Positions 38,268 to 46,361 of a stretch of 64,000 bases of DNA are shown in pieces; position 1 is the stretch's first letter; the number at the start of each line of letters is the position of its first letter. The DNA comes from Paenibacillus sp. L3-i20 (lineage in GTDB: Bacteria; Bacillota; Bacilli; Paenibacillales; Paenibacillaceae), in assembly GCF_022180385.2 (NCBI RefSeq), contig NZ_BQME02000002.1:1612001-1676000 (forward strand), read 5' to 3'. The position numbers and the translations under genes were made by a program. A model generated the notes under the pieces. The model worked only from the letters and a program-made list of their open reading frames with translations. It did no database searches and was not told where the DNA came from.

Positions 38268-38480
38268 ATGATTATCAATCATCTAAGTGAAATTTTGGGA
38301 CGTAAACGACTCAGTCAACGAGATGTTGTCAGAGGCACAGGACTGGCAATCAATACTGTTGCTGGTTTATATAATGACACTGTTAAACGTGTAGATTTGG
38401 AGACCATCGAAAAGTTATGTGTCTTTTTAGATGTATCAGTAGGAGAAATTTTTGAGCATAAAAAAGAGCAGGAAGCATAA
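38268..38480 (+). CDS. XRE-type repressor-like regulator
   Basis: 70 residues; a minimal Cro/C1 HTH of the HTH_26 kind: LSEILGRKRLSQRDVVRGTG (helices 1-2), LAINTVAGLYNDTVKRVDLE (recognition helix and turn) and KLCVFLDVSVGEIFEH. No oligomerisation or cleavage domain. AGGGGGTG ribosome site upstream. It is co-directional with the integrase and faces the early operon, so it is the likely lysogeny switch protein. Confidence 0.85.
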   Translation: MIINHLSEILGRKRLSQRDVVRGTGLAINTVAGLYNDTVKRVDLETIEKLCVFLDVSVGEIFEHKKEQEA

Positions 38481-38530
38481 ACCTTCAAGATTTCGTAGTA
38501 CACATGAATTAAATATTAGGAGCTGTAAAT

Positions 38531-40192
38531 ATGGCGTACATGTCAAGTGTCGATTTTCTAAAAGCCAATGGTGTCGTGAGCATCTTGAACTATAATCGAA
38601 AATCACGGAAAGAAATTGATCTAGAACGTAAAACGGGCGAAGATACATTGAAAAATATGCGAGACCTTATGGATCGCATTCTAGCACCTTTAGGGATACC
38701 CTATATACAGATGGATGAAATTGGGTCAGGTGATAAGATTGAAAGTCGACCTGTTTTTCAAAATGTTCTTAAACTTCTTGAGCAAGGACTCTATCAAGCG
38801 ATTGCAGTTAAAGAAATTAGTCGTATGGGGCGTGGAAGTTATGCTGATATGGGAGTTATCTATGACCTTATTGTAACGAATCGCATTTTTATAATAACTC
38901 CATCTCGTGTATTTGACCCGAAGAATGGATCTGATACACGACAGATTAGATTTGAATTATTTTTTGCACGTGAAGAGTTTGAAACAACCAGAGAACGATT
39001 AACTGGGGGAAAAATAACTAAAGCCATGGAAGGGAGATGGACAGCGGGAAAAGTACCCTTTGGTTATACTCGGAATAAAAACACTCGCAAGCTTGAAATC
39101 GACCCTGAAAATGCGCGTATTATTAGAATCATCTTTGATTTGTTTGCTTACGGAATTCCTATTAAAGGGTCGGACAAGAGGAGAAATGTTGGTTCTAGGT
39201 CAATTTCAACCTATCTATTGTCTCAAAAAATACCTACATCTACCAAGCGAGGTGAACGCTGGTCGACTGGAGTTATCGAATCAATTTTAATTAACGATGC
39301 TTATATCGGTACAGTAGCTTATAACCGTACGGAAATACTGCCAGACGGGACTAAAATAGAAAGACCATTAGAAGAACATGTTATTGTTCACAATGCTCAT
39401 GAACCTATTATCGATTTAGTGACTTGGAATAAAGCACAAGCTAAACTCGCACTTGATACTGACGCACCTCGAGTTAAATTACAGGCAACTATAACAGAGC
39501 TGACCAGCCTCTGTGTTTGCAAAGTATGTGGTTACAAAATGACAAGAAATCAGCGGAGAGAGAAGTATAAAAAAAAGGATGGGGAAATTTCCATCCACAA
39601 TAAAGATTTTATGGTTTGTAGATACTCACAATGTACCTCAGTAAAATATAATTTAGTCCTTGATCAATTAGTCGAAACAATATCCTATTTAAGAGATTTA
39701 AAAGATGATGAAATTGAAACTACACTTCTCTCGATTTCATCTAGCAGTTCTGACAACCGACCTAAAGAATCAGTCAAGGACATTGAGCAATATATCGAAA
39801 GACGAAACACAGAATTAAAAACAAGATTGAAATTCATTAGAGATAAATACGAGCAAGGTAAATATGACGACGAAGAGTTTGAAGAAAGCAGAAATGAAAT
39901 ACGCGATGAGCAAGCCAAATTAAAACAAATGCTCTTTAATTATAACGAACAATCATTAGATAACAAACCTGAATTAGATATCGCAAAAGTAAGGGGAAAT
40001 TTCAATTCTGCTTTACAGATTTTTAACAACGCCGTAGATCCAGAAGATAAGAATAGAATTTTGAGATCCATTTTTGAAAAGGTTTATGTGGAAGTAATCG
40101 AAAAAGGACGGCGTAATAAACCAGGTAAATTCATACTTTATCCTGTTCTAAGATACAGTTTTATTTATGATGATTTCTTTTTGGTGTTATGA
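38531..40192 (+). CDS. large serine integrase
   Basis: 553 residues. Resolvase-type catalytic domain with nucleophile Ser in ILNYNRKSRKE (about residue 25), and EISRMGRGS plus FELFFAREEFETTRERLTGG. Recombinase domain near 170-300 with VPFGYTRNKNTRKLEIDPEN. Zinc ribbon CVCKVCGYKMTRNQRREK ... CRYSQC, then a coiled coil (about 410-475) that controls attP/attB synapsis. Unidirectional integration between short sites. Its stop codon lies only a few bases from the interrupted MFS gene, the usual place for attR. Confidence 0.93.
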   Translation: MAYMSSVDFLKANGVVSILNYNRKSRKEIDLERKTGEDTLKNMRDLMDRILAPLGIPYIQMDEIGSGDKIESRPVFQNVLKLLEQGLYQAIAVKEISRMGRGSYADMGVIYDLIVTNRIFIITPSRVFDPKNGSDTRQIRFELFFAREEFETTRERLTGGKITKAMEGRWTAGKVPFGYTRNKNTRKLEIDPENARIIRIIFDLFAYGIPIKGSDKRRNVGSRSISTYLLSQKIPTSTKRGERWSTGVIESILINDAYIGTVAYNRTEILPDGTKIERPLEEHVIVHNAHEPIIDLVTWNKAQAKLALDTDAPRVKLQATITELTSLCVCKVCGYKMTRNQRREKYKKKDGEISIHNKDFMVCRYSQCTSVKYNLVLDQLVETISYLRDLKDDEIETTLLSISSSSSDNRPKESVKDIEQYIERRNTELKTRLKFIRDKYEQGKYDDEEFEESRNEIRDEQAKLKQMLFNYNEQSLDNKPELDIAKVRGNFNSALQIFNNAVDPEDKNRILRSIFEKVYVEVIEKGRRNKPGKFILYPVLRYSFIYDDFFLVL

Positions 40193-40196
40193 GTAA

Positions 40197-40625
40197 CTCA
40201 TCGTATCAGCGGTAAGTGAAATTCCGATTCTCTTTCTACTCGGCAAATATGGTCATAAATTTAAAGAGCTACCGCTACTCATGTTTGCTTCCATTATGTA
40301 TGGGCTCAGGCTTTGGTTTCTAAGCCAAATAACTGATCCAAGTTGGGTCGTCGCAACCCAACTTATGCACAGCGTCTCTTTTGGCATTTATTTCTCTACA
40401 GCGCTGCGATATATTTCACAGCTTATCCCTGACGAGTTCCGCGCATCAGGTCAAGCAGTATATACGATCATTTGGACAGGGTTGGCAGGAATTATTAGCG
40501 GTGTATTAGGAGGGTTCATCTACGAATCATTCGGACGTGCAATTTACTATCAAACAGCTACTGGAATCGCTGGCGCAGCAGCAATTGGCTTCCTGCTCTA
40601 CCACTTCAGTCGTTGGAACCGATAA
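40197..40625 (+). pseudogene. 3' remnant of an MFS transporter gene, interrupted at the attachment site
   Basis: An open frame without its own start runs from 40197 and encodes about 142 residues of the last four to five helices of an MFS permease (LIVSAVSEIPILFLLGKYGH, QLMHSVSFGIYFSTALRYI, GFIYESFGRAIYYQ). It resembles the nucleoside/sugar symporter-like MFS_1_like group. The first part of the gene is absent, consistent with serine-integrase insertion inside it; the 5' half should lie beyond the left window edge. An internal ATG at 40281 is not a natural start. Confidence 0.8.
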
Positions 40626-40672
40626 AGATGGAATATTAATCTTGTCTTGTGTGGAAACAAGCGTAAACTGCT

Positions 40673-40704
40673 AAAGCCGTCCTTTGGAGGCTTAGTTTTC
40701 GTTT
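40673..40704 (+). terminator. terminator of the MFS gene
   Basis: AAGCC, a bulged G, TCC, loop TTT, GGA, GGCTT, then TAGTTTTCGTTT. It belongs to the interrupted chromosomal gene. Confidence 0.55.
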
Positions 40705-40758
40705 CGCGGAGAAATATAAGCCTCTTATAAGATGAAAAACTTATAAGTTCTTATATTT

Positions 40759-40797
40759 TAAACAAGGACCCTCCTACTAGTGGAGAGTCCTTGTTTT
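40759..40797. terminator. bidirectional terminator
   Basis: ACAAGGAC-C-CTCC, 7-nt loop, GGAG-A-GTCCTTGT with an A run on the left and a T run on the right. Serves the MFS remnant and the convergent methyltransferase gene. An additional small palindrome CTTATAAG occurs twice just upstream. Confidence 0.85.
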
Positions 40798-40889
40798 TAT
40801 TGCCTTGATTTGCTGAATAGAGACAATTACATTTATCATTAATAATGATTCGATTTCTGGTTTTAAATTTCTGTAAAACGGATCATACT

Positions 40890-41597
40890 TTAAGACTTTT
40901 TTCGAATATGCAAATAGTGCTCGGAACCAGGAATAAATGGTAGATGCGAATCTCTTCGTTCAACTATTCCACCTTCCGAACTAATGAGTTGAATGAGCTC
41001 ATCAAGACGATCATAAGGCTGAAATTGCAGTGTAATAAGAGGGTATATCCGAATTTGGCCATTTGGTTTAAGTACACGCAACATCTCTATAATTGAAGCT
41101 AGATGAAATGTAAAATCAAATTGAGTACCGTAGAGAAACATAAAATGACTGCACAACACATTAGAAAATGTATTATTTTTAAAGGGAAGCACAGGGAGCT
41201 TACCATCAATATAAAAACTGTTCTTATTCTCACGCTGAACATGATCTGCAAACTTACTCAATGCATCCAAGCGACCTCTTCGATGAACATCTGTTGAACC
41301 ATAATAACTCCAGTCAAAGTGTTCCTTAAGCGCTTCTAGCTTTGCCGTTGACGTTTCGATTTCTTGGCGCGCCTCAGTGACCAACTTATTAACATCACCA
41401 GCATATCTAGGATCAACTGCGTAAGCATCATAACCACGTTCTCTTGCTTCAGCTATGAACGAGGAACCTCCTGCTGCAATATCCAATATTGCGCCTTGCT
41501 TTAGCTCAGTATCCGTTAAGTCAAACATACTAAGGTACTCAACATAACTTCTGCAAGTCATAGCAACGCCAACTTGCTCATACTGTGGTTTTTCCAA
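40890..41597 (-). CDS. class I SAM-dependent methyltransferase
   Basis: 235 residues from TTG 41597 (GGAGAGG about 8 nt upstream). SAM-binding motif I LKQGAILDIAAGGSSFIAEA and the following acidic AVDPRY are clear; FSNVLCSHFMFLYG and MLRVLKPNGQIRIYPL complete the Rossmann core. Substrate not evident. A monocistronic gene ending at the bidirectional terminator. Confidence 0.85.
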   Translation of the reverse strand: MEKPQYEQVGVAMTCRSYVEYLSMFDLTDTELKQGAILDIAAGGSSFIAEARERGYDAYAVDPRYAGDVNKLVTEARQEIETSTAKLEALKEHFDWSYYGSTDVHRRGRLDALSKFADHVQRENKNSFYIDGKLPVLPFKNNTFSNVLCSHFMFLYGTQFDFTFHLASIIEMLRVLKPNGQIRIYPLITLQFQPYDRLDELIQLISSEGGIVERRDSHLPFIPGSEHYLHIRKKS

Positions 41598-41608
41598 ATA
41601 AACCCTCT

Positions 41609-41639
41609 CCTCGTCTCATCTCGTCTCATCTCGTCTCAA
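41609..41639. repeat. three tandem 10-bp repeats
   Basis: TCGTCTCATC repeated at 41611 and 41621 and as TCGTCTCAAC at 41631, in the leader of the methyltransferase gene just upstream of its ribosome site. Copy-number changes there could alter expression. Confidence 0.8.
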
Positions 41640-41783
41640 CTAAACTCTACTCAACTGGTATTTCTCTGCATAAATAGCCCATCAAACAATTGACTCAAGA
41701 GACGGTTCGTATTGCTTACCGTCCCCATAATGGCTATCATGTTAACTATACTATAAATCAAATATCTAAAGGTGGCTATTTCA

Positions 41784-42017
41784 ATGTTTAAAAAACATCA
41801 AATTTACAAAATCGACAATTACAATATGCTGACAGTTGTTGTACAGGGAAAAACTCTAATTGTCAGAGAAATATCAGATCAATGGGGCGAAGATTGCCAC
41901 ACATTCGTTAGCCGTCAAGAAATGCTTCACTGGGCAAAAAATCGTTACCGCGCTGAGCAATTTGTAGGTCGCGAGGAAGAACTAGAAAGCATTATGAGCA
42001 ATTTAAAAGAAGTTTAA
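41784..42017 (+). CDS. hypothetical protein, 77 residues
   Basis: ATG 41784 with AAAGGTGG upstream (an in-frame GTG at 41772 overlaps that site). Soluble, with HQIYKIDNYNMLTVVVQGKT and HTFVSRQEMLHWAKNRY. Small Bacillales-type orphan; no family recognised. Stands alone, followed by the hairpin at 42053. Confidence 0.7.
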   Translation: MFKKHQIYKIDNYNMLTVVVQGKTLIVREISDQWGEDCHTFVSRQEMLHWAKNRYRAEQFVGREEELESIMSNLKEV

Positions 42018-42052
42018 GCGGATACCACCATGTAGATAGAGCTGTTCTTAAA

Positions 42053-42089
42053 ACCCCATGCTTCATGTGAAGGAATTGTAGCATGGGGT
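42053..42089. terminator. hairpin after the 77-residue gene
   Basis: ACCCCATGCT / AGCATGGGGT, perfect 10 bp with a 17-nt loop; no T run, so it may be an intrinsic terminator of weak type or a stability element. Confidence 0.5.
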
Positions 42090-42147
42090 GGCGAACATAA
42101 CGATTGAGTTCTTTGCATAGTTAACGATAGGAGGCTGTTTTACGAAC

Positions 42148-42339
42148 ATGGATCCAAATTCATCAACTATTATTTTCATTATTGCGGCGTTCTCCCTAGG
42201 CCTCGTAGTTATATTGAAGCGGGACACATTACCGCCAAAAATGCGGCGCGGGATGGCGATTGTCTCCATCTCACTCATCGCATTTGCCTTTTTCCTTATT
42301 GTTTATTCACTATTCAAAATGGGTACAGGAACTTCTTAG
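42148..42339 (+). CDS. small membrane protein, 63 residues
   Basis: Two membrane helices (TIIFIIAAFSLGLVVIL and GMAIVSISLIAFAFFLIVYSL) joined by a basic loop KRDTLPPKMRR; positive-inside rule puts both ends outside. AGGAGG upstream. No family recognised; a common kind of Paenibacillus orphan. Confidence 0.7.
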   Translation: MDPNSSTIIFIIAAFSLGLVVILKRDTLPPKMRRGMAIVSISLIAFAFFLIVYSLFKMGTGTS

Positions 42340-42561
42340 TTTTATTGGTAGGCAGACTAGAAATATGCTTACCATCTTAGAATAACTTCCTCTTCAAACG
42401 GACATAGTAGCGACAAACTGTGTTTGAGAGGAGAAGCTTTGATGAAATGGCTGTCTCTACTGCTCGCTATTACGCTTACGCAAGGTGTTGTCACCAATGA
42501 TCAATTGATAGACCTTGCTGGGCAGAAGCAATCTATCTTATCGATACCAAGGAGGAATACG

Positions 42562-44355
42562 ATGAATCACATACCGAAACGTTCAGAAACGCCGGCTGAG
42601 CATCGCTGGAAACTGGAGGATCTGTTTCCGTCCCAAACCGCTTGGGATAAGGAATACGCATCTGCTAAGAAATTAATTAAAAAAGCTGCCGATTATCAAG
42701 GTAAATTAAATAATGCAGCGCAGCTAAAGGCTTGTTTTGAACTTGAAGACGAACTTTCGCTCCATGTTGAACGACTTTATGTGTATGCCAACATGCGCCA
42801 TCATGAAGATACAGCTGAACCTGGTTATCAAGCATTATCCGACAAATCCAAAAAGCTAAGTGTAGAAACAGGCGAAGCGTTATCGTTCGTAACACCGGAA
42901 GTGTTAAGTCTCTCCGATGGTGAGCTAGATGCTATGATCGGAGACGATTCATTAGTGAAATACCGCCATACTTTAGAAGAGATGCGTCGTCAAAAGGCTC
43001 ATGTTCTTTCGAAAACAGAAGAAGCACTACTTGCTCAAGTTGGCAATGTCAGCTCGGCACCAGGTACTATCTTCGGCATGTTGAACAATGCAGATTTGAA
43101 ATTCCCTAAAGTGAAAAATGAAGCTGGCGAAGAAGTAGAGTTAACTCATGGCCGCTACATTCAATTTATGGAAAGTAAAAATCGTGAAGTTCGAAAAGAA
43201 GCTTTCAAAGCGGTATATGATACATATGGCAAACTAAAAAATACGTTAGCATCTACTTTAAATGCAAACGTTACTAAAAATACTTTCTACTCAAAAGTTC
43301 GCAAATACGACTCTACCCTAGGCATGTCGCTCTATGGCGACAATATCCCGAAGGAAGTGTACACAAACTTAATTGATACGATCCATAAGCATCTTCCACT
43401 TATGCACAGATATATGGAACTGCGCAGAAAGCTGCTCGGTGTTGATGAGTTGCATATGTACGACTTGTTTGCTCCCCTCGTAGAAGAATTCGACATGGCG
43501 ATCAGCTTCGAGGAATCCAAAAAGATTATTCATGAAAGCTTAAAGCCGCTAGGTGAAGATTACTTAAATGTACTTCAAGACGGCTTTAACAATGGCTGGA
43601 TCGATGTGTATGAAAATGAAGGTAAACGTAGCGGGGCATATAGCTGGGGCGCTTTCGGAACACATCCATATGTGCTTCTCAACCATCAAGACAACTTAAA
43701 CAGTATGTTCACTTTAACGCATGAAATGGGCCACGCGCTGCATTCGTATTATTCAGATACGACACAAAACTATCGTGATGCTCAATATACAATTTTCCTT
43801 GCTGAAGTCGCATCCACACTTAATGAAGCGCTCCTGATGGATCACTTATTAGGCAAATCGACAGATGCAAAAGAAAAGATGTACCTTCTCACTTATTATG
43901 CCGATCAATTCCGTACAACCGTATTCCGTCAAACGATGTTTGCTGAGTTCGAAAAAATCGTACATGAACGTGCAGAGGCAGGAGAATCACTTACTCCTCA
44001 GGAGCTAAGCAAAATCTATTACGATTTGAATGTTCAATACTACGGACCTGGAATGGTCGTAGATAAGGACATAGAAATGGAGTGGGCACGGATTCCACAC
44101 TTCTACAACAGCTTCTATGTTTACAAATACGCAACGGGCTTCTCAGCAGCTACAAGCTTCTCTAAGCAAATCTTAGAAGAAGGTGCACCTGCAGTAGAAC
44201 GTTACCTTGGATTCCTTAAGAGTGGCGGCAGCGACTTCTCAATCAACATTTTGAAGAAGGCGGGCGTTGATATGTCTTCACCTGAGCCAATCGAGCAAGC
44301 GATGAGCGTATTCGAGGAGCTAATTGGTCAGATGGAGCAACTGACTAGCAAGTAA
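42562..44355 (+). CDS. pepF: oligoendopeptidase F
   Basis: 597 residues from ATG 42562, which has AGGAGG 7 nt upstream and gives the usual family length and N-terminus (KRSETPAEHRWKLEDLFPSQ). M3B metallopeptidase: zinc motif in MFTLTHEMGHALHSYYSD (HExxH), with the downstream Glu in AEVASTLNEALL. Degrades small peptides in the cytoplasm. A second in-frame ATG at 42442 also has an AGGAG ribosome site and would add a 40-residue N-terminus that begins MKWLSLLLAITLTQG, resembling a signal peptide. Ends before the duplicated terminator at 44528. Confidence 0.9.
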   Translation: MNHIPKRSETPAEHRWKLEDLFPSQTAWDKEYASAKKLIKKAADYQGKLNNAAQLKACFELEDELSLHVERLYVYANMRHHEDTAEPGYQALSDKSKKLSVETGEALSFVTPEVLSLSDGELDAMIGDDSLVKYRHTLEEMRRQKAHVLSKTEEALLAQVGNVSSAPGTIFGMLNNADLKFPKVKNEAGEEVELTHGRYIQFMESKNREVRKEAFKAVYDTYGKLKNTLASTLNANVTKNTFYSKVRKYDSTLGMSLYGDNIPKEVYTNLIDTIHKHLPLMHRYMELRRKLLGVDELHMYDLFAPLVEEFDMAISFEESKKIIHESLKPLGEDYLNVLQDGFNNGWIDVYENEGKRSGAYSWGAFGTHPYVLLNHQDNLNSMFTLTHEMGHALHSYYSDTTQNYRDAQYTIFLAEVASTLNEALLMDHLLGKSTDAKEKMYLLTYYADQFRTTVFRQTMFAEFEKIVHERAEAGESLTPQELSKIYYDLNVQYYGPGMVVDKDIEMEWARIPHFYNSFYVYKYATGFSAATSFSKQILEEGAPAVERYLGFLKSGGSDFSINILKKAGVDMSSPEPIEQAMSVFEELIGQMEQLTSK

Positions 44356-44486
44356 ATAAGAAGCCTTTTCCCATATAGACCACTATGAACGAATAAAGTG
44401 TAGTTATGCACTTAATTAAGTCACTGTTCAAATATATTTGCGAAATAAGTTTCATGTTGAACATAGTTATTTGTTCTCGAAGTCCC

Positions 44487-44561
44487 AAAAAATGACGTTG
44501 TCTCCTTTCGCAAATTACGAATCCATAAAAAAATGGCGTTGCCTCATTTCGTAGATTACTC
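44487..44561. repeat. direct duplication of a terminator arm
   Basis: AAAAAATGACGTTGTCTC at about 44487 and AAAAAATGGCGTTGCCTC at 44528, each followed by similar TTTCG-rich sequence. Only the second copy keeps its inverted partner. Confidence 0.6.
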
Positions 44562-44586
44562 TACTTAAAGGGCAACGCCATTTTTT
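44528..44586. terminator. strong bidirectional terminator between pepF and the DUF92 gene
   Basis: AAAAAATGGCGTTGCC (44528-44543) and GGCAACGCCATTTTTT (44571-44586) form a perfect 16-bp stem. Serves both convergent genes. 44587-44654 holds nothing visible. Confidence 0.9.
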
Positions 44587-44654
44587 GCTCCGACAAATCG
44601 CAGCACTCTTTAACTCGTCAGTACAAAGCAACAATCGTCAAGCACCTTAGCAGG

Positions 44655-45548
44655 CTAGAACAATGCACCGATTGCAAAGCCAAGCAAGCCAGCGAAGAGC
44701 GACGACAGCAGGTTTACCCTGTCGTTGTTCAGCGCTGCGAAGCCGCGTATATGCCGCGTCGCGGTGCCGCAGTGCGCGACGCGCTCCGTTTCGCTGCCGC
44801 ATACTTGGCAGCGGAACATGGCCTGGGCTGTTGCGCCGAGCAGAGAATCGGCGAAAGCGCCGACCAGGCCAGCGGCGGCCGCTGCGACGATGAACGCCGT
44901 CGCAGCGGCTTCGCCGCCATAGCCCGCAGCAACGCCACCGGCTTGCTGCGTGAGCACTTGCAGCAGCGCGGCAACGGCGCCGATGAAGACGGCGCCGCCA
45001 AGCGCTGCTGCGCTGCCGAGCGGCGTAACTCCGCCGCTCGTGCCGGGCACTACCCGCTTGCCGCTCGTAATAGCTCGCGGCGCAGTACGACTTAGGGCTC
45101 CTATTTCAGTCGCCCACGTATCCGCATTCACGGATGCCATCACTCCGATGTATGCAAACATCCATCCCTCATTGGGCCAAATGGCATGAGCGGCACATAA
45201 AAGCAAGCCCACGCCGCCATTCGCCCAAACTTGCCCAGCATCACGCCTGCTGCCCTTCGCATATTTTGCTTCGGCATCTTCCTTCGCCTTCGATCTTTTC
45301 TTCCACTTCGACCAGAAAGACGAGGAGATAAAAAAGGCGATCAGCACTCCGAACCAAATAGGTTCGCCTAATGTTATAAATCCTGTTCCCATCACCATCG
45401 CTGACCAAGCACCTGATGCTGACAAGGAACGTGCCCGATATGCAAAAAATGCAGCTAGACCGCTCCCAATTATCCCGACCAGCAGTCTTATTAACCAATC
45501 ATCTATCAATCCAACCAAGATCTTCACCGAGCCTTCCTGCAATAGCAC
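44655..45548 (-). CDS. DUF92 family membrane protein
   Basis: 297 residues, six to seven membrane helices. Family marks include SLSASGAWSAMVMGTGFITL near 41-60, GGVGLLLCAAHAIWP, ASVNADTWATEIGALSRTAP near 138-157 and GTSGGVTPLGSAAALGGAVF near 168-187. DUF92/TIGR00297 proteins are related to plant phytyl-phosphate kinase VTE6; the bacterial substrate is not established. The 3' half is strikingly GC-rich and Ala-rich compared with neighbouring genes. Confidence 0.88.
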   Translation of the reverse strand: MLLQEGSVKILVGLIDDWLIRLLVGIIGSGLAAFFAYRARSLSASGAWSAMVMGTGFITLGEPIWFGVLIAFFISSSFWSKWKKRSKAKEDAEAKYAKGSRRDAGQVWANGGVGLLLCAAHAIWPNEGWMFAYIGVMASVNADTWATEIGALSRTAPRAITSGKRVVPGTSGGVTPLGSAAALGGAVFIGAVAALLQVLTQQAGGVAAGYGGEAAATAFIVAAAAAGLVGAFADSLLGATAQAMFRCQVCGSETERVAHCGTATRHIRGFAALNNDRVNLLSSLFAGLLGFAIGALF

Positions 45549-45569
45549 ATAAAACGATTGTACGTTGAG

Positions 45570-46361
45570 TTATTTCCTAAACTTATCTAATAGCCCAGAA
45601 AACGTTCTCCATGCTACATTTGGATTCATTGCTTCCCGCCACCGATCAGGATAGTTCGTACATATAAGGAGATTAGGATCAAGAGTAGCCGTATTTCGAA
45701 TGGCTTTTTTATCATTAATTGTCCACGCCATCGTTTCAATTCGAGCTTCTTGAAGCTCCTCAATCCGAGCTTTGTTTAATCTTGAATAGCCAATAGAGAG
45801 GAAGTCCGATTCGATCTCCGCAAGTTCCCTCGTTAACGTATTACGCCAGCCATCCAAAATAAGACCTGTACGTATCCCCTTCGAAAGTTTACGAATACGT
45901 CCAAGCGTTCCCATATGAAACGATGTCAACACAACATCCTTAGTAGCTCCATATGCATAGATGCGCTCTAGTACTTTCTCTTCGATCATGGGATAACGAA
46001 TTCCATCTGTTTTTAGCTCGATATTAAGTTTACAGCGACCTCCATATTCTTTCAAAACAGTATCCAGCGTAGGAATAGCTTCGCCTTGATATTTCTGCGA
46101 GAACCAATTACCTGCATCAAGCGATGCGAGCTCTGCTGCTGTCCATTTCCTTACTTCCCCACGACCGTTTGTCGTTCTTCTTAACGTATAATCATGAATA
46201 ACGACGGGTACTCCATCTTTCGAAAGCTGTACATCAATTTCAATCCAATCAATGTCAGGCGCTTCAAATGCAAGTCGTATCGCAGACATCGTATTTTCCG
46301 GTGCGCGGCTAGACCAGCCTCGATGGGCAACGCACGGATTTCTCATTTTCTCAATCCTCAT
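45570..46361 (-). CDS. glycerophosphodiester phosphodiesterase
   Basis: 263 residues. GDPD/UgpQ motifs: VAHRGWSSRAPENTMSAIRL near residues 11-30 (catalytic His-Arg), WIEIDVQLSKDGVPVVIHD near 39-57 (Glu/Asp metal ligands, second His). No signal peptide, so cytoplasmic. Hydrolyses glycerophosphodiesters to glycerol-3-phosphate and alcohol. Start overlaps the CapA-like gene as ATGA. Confidence 0.92.
   Translation of the reverse strand: MRIEKMRNPCVAHRGWSSRAPENTMSAIRLAFEAPDIDWIEIDVQLSKDGVPVVIHDYTLRRTTNGRGEVRKWTAAELASLDAGNWFSQKYQGEAIPTLDTVLKEYGGRCKLNIELKTDGIRYPMIEEKVLERIYAYGATKDVVLTSFHMGTLGRIRKLSKGIRTGLILDGWRNTLTRELAEIESDFLSIGYSRLNKARIEELQEARIETMAWTINDKKAIRNTATLDPNLLICTNYPDRWREAMNPNVAWRTFSGLLDKFRK

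Noticed and set aside
41609..41639. Three 10-bp tandem repeats as a CRISPR-like array
   Set aside because: No spacers; simple tandem repeat.
44663..45331. Several open frames on both strands within the GC-rich DUF92 gene
   Set aside because: They are shadows of a GC- and Ala-rich coding sequence; only the minus-strand DUF92 frame has family motifs and a plausible length.
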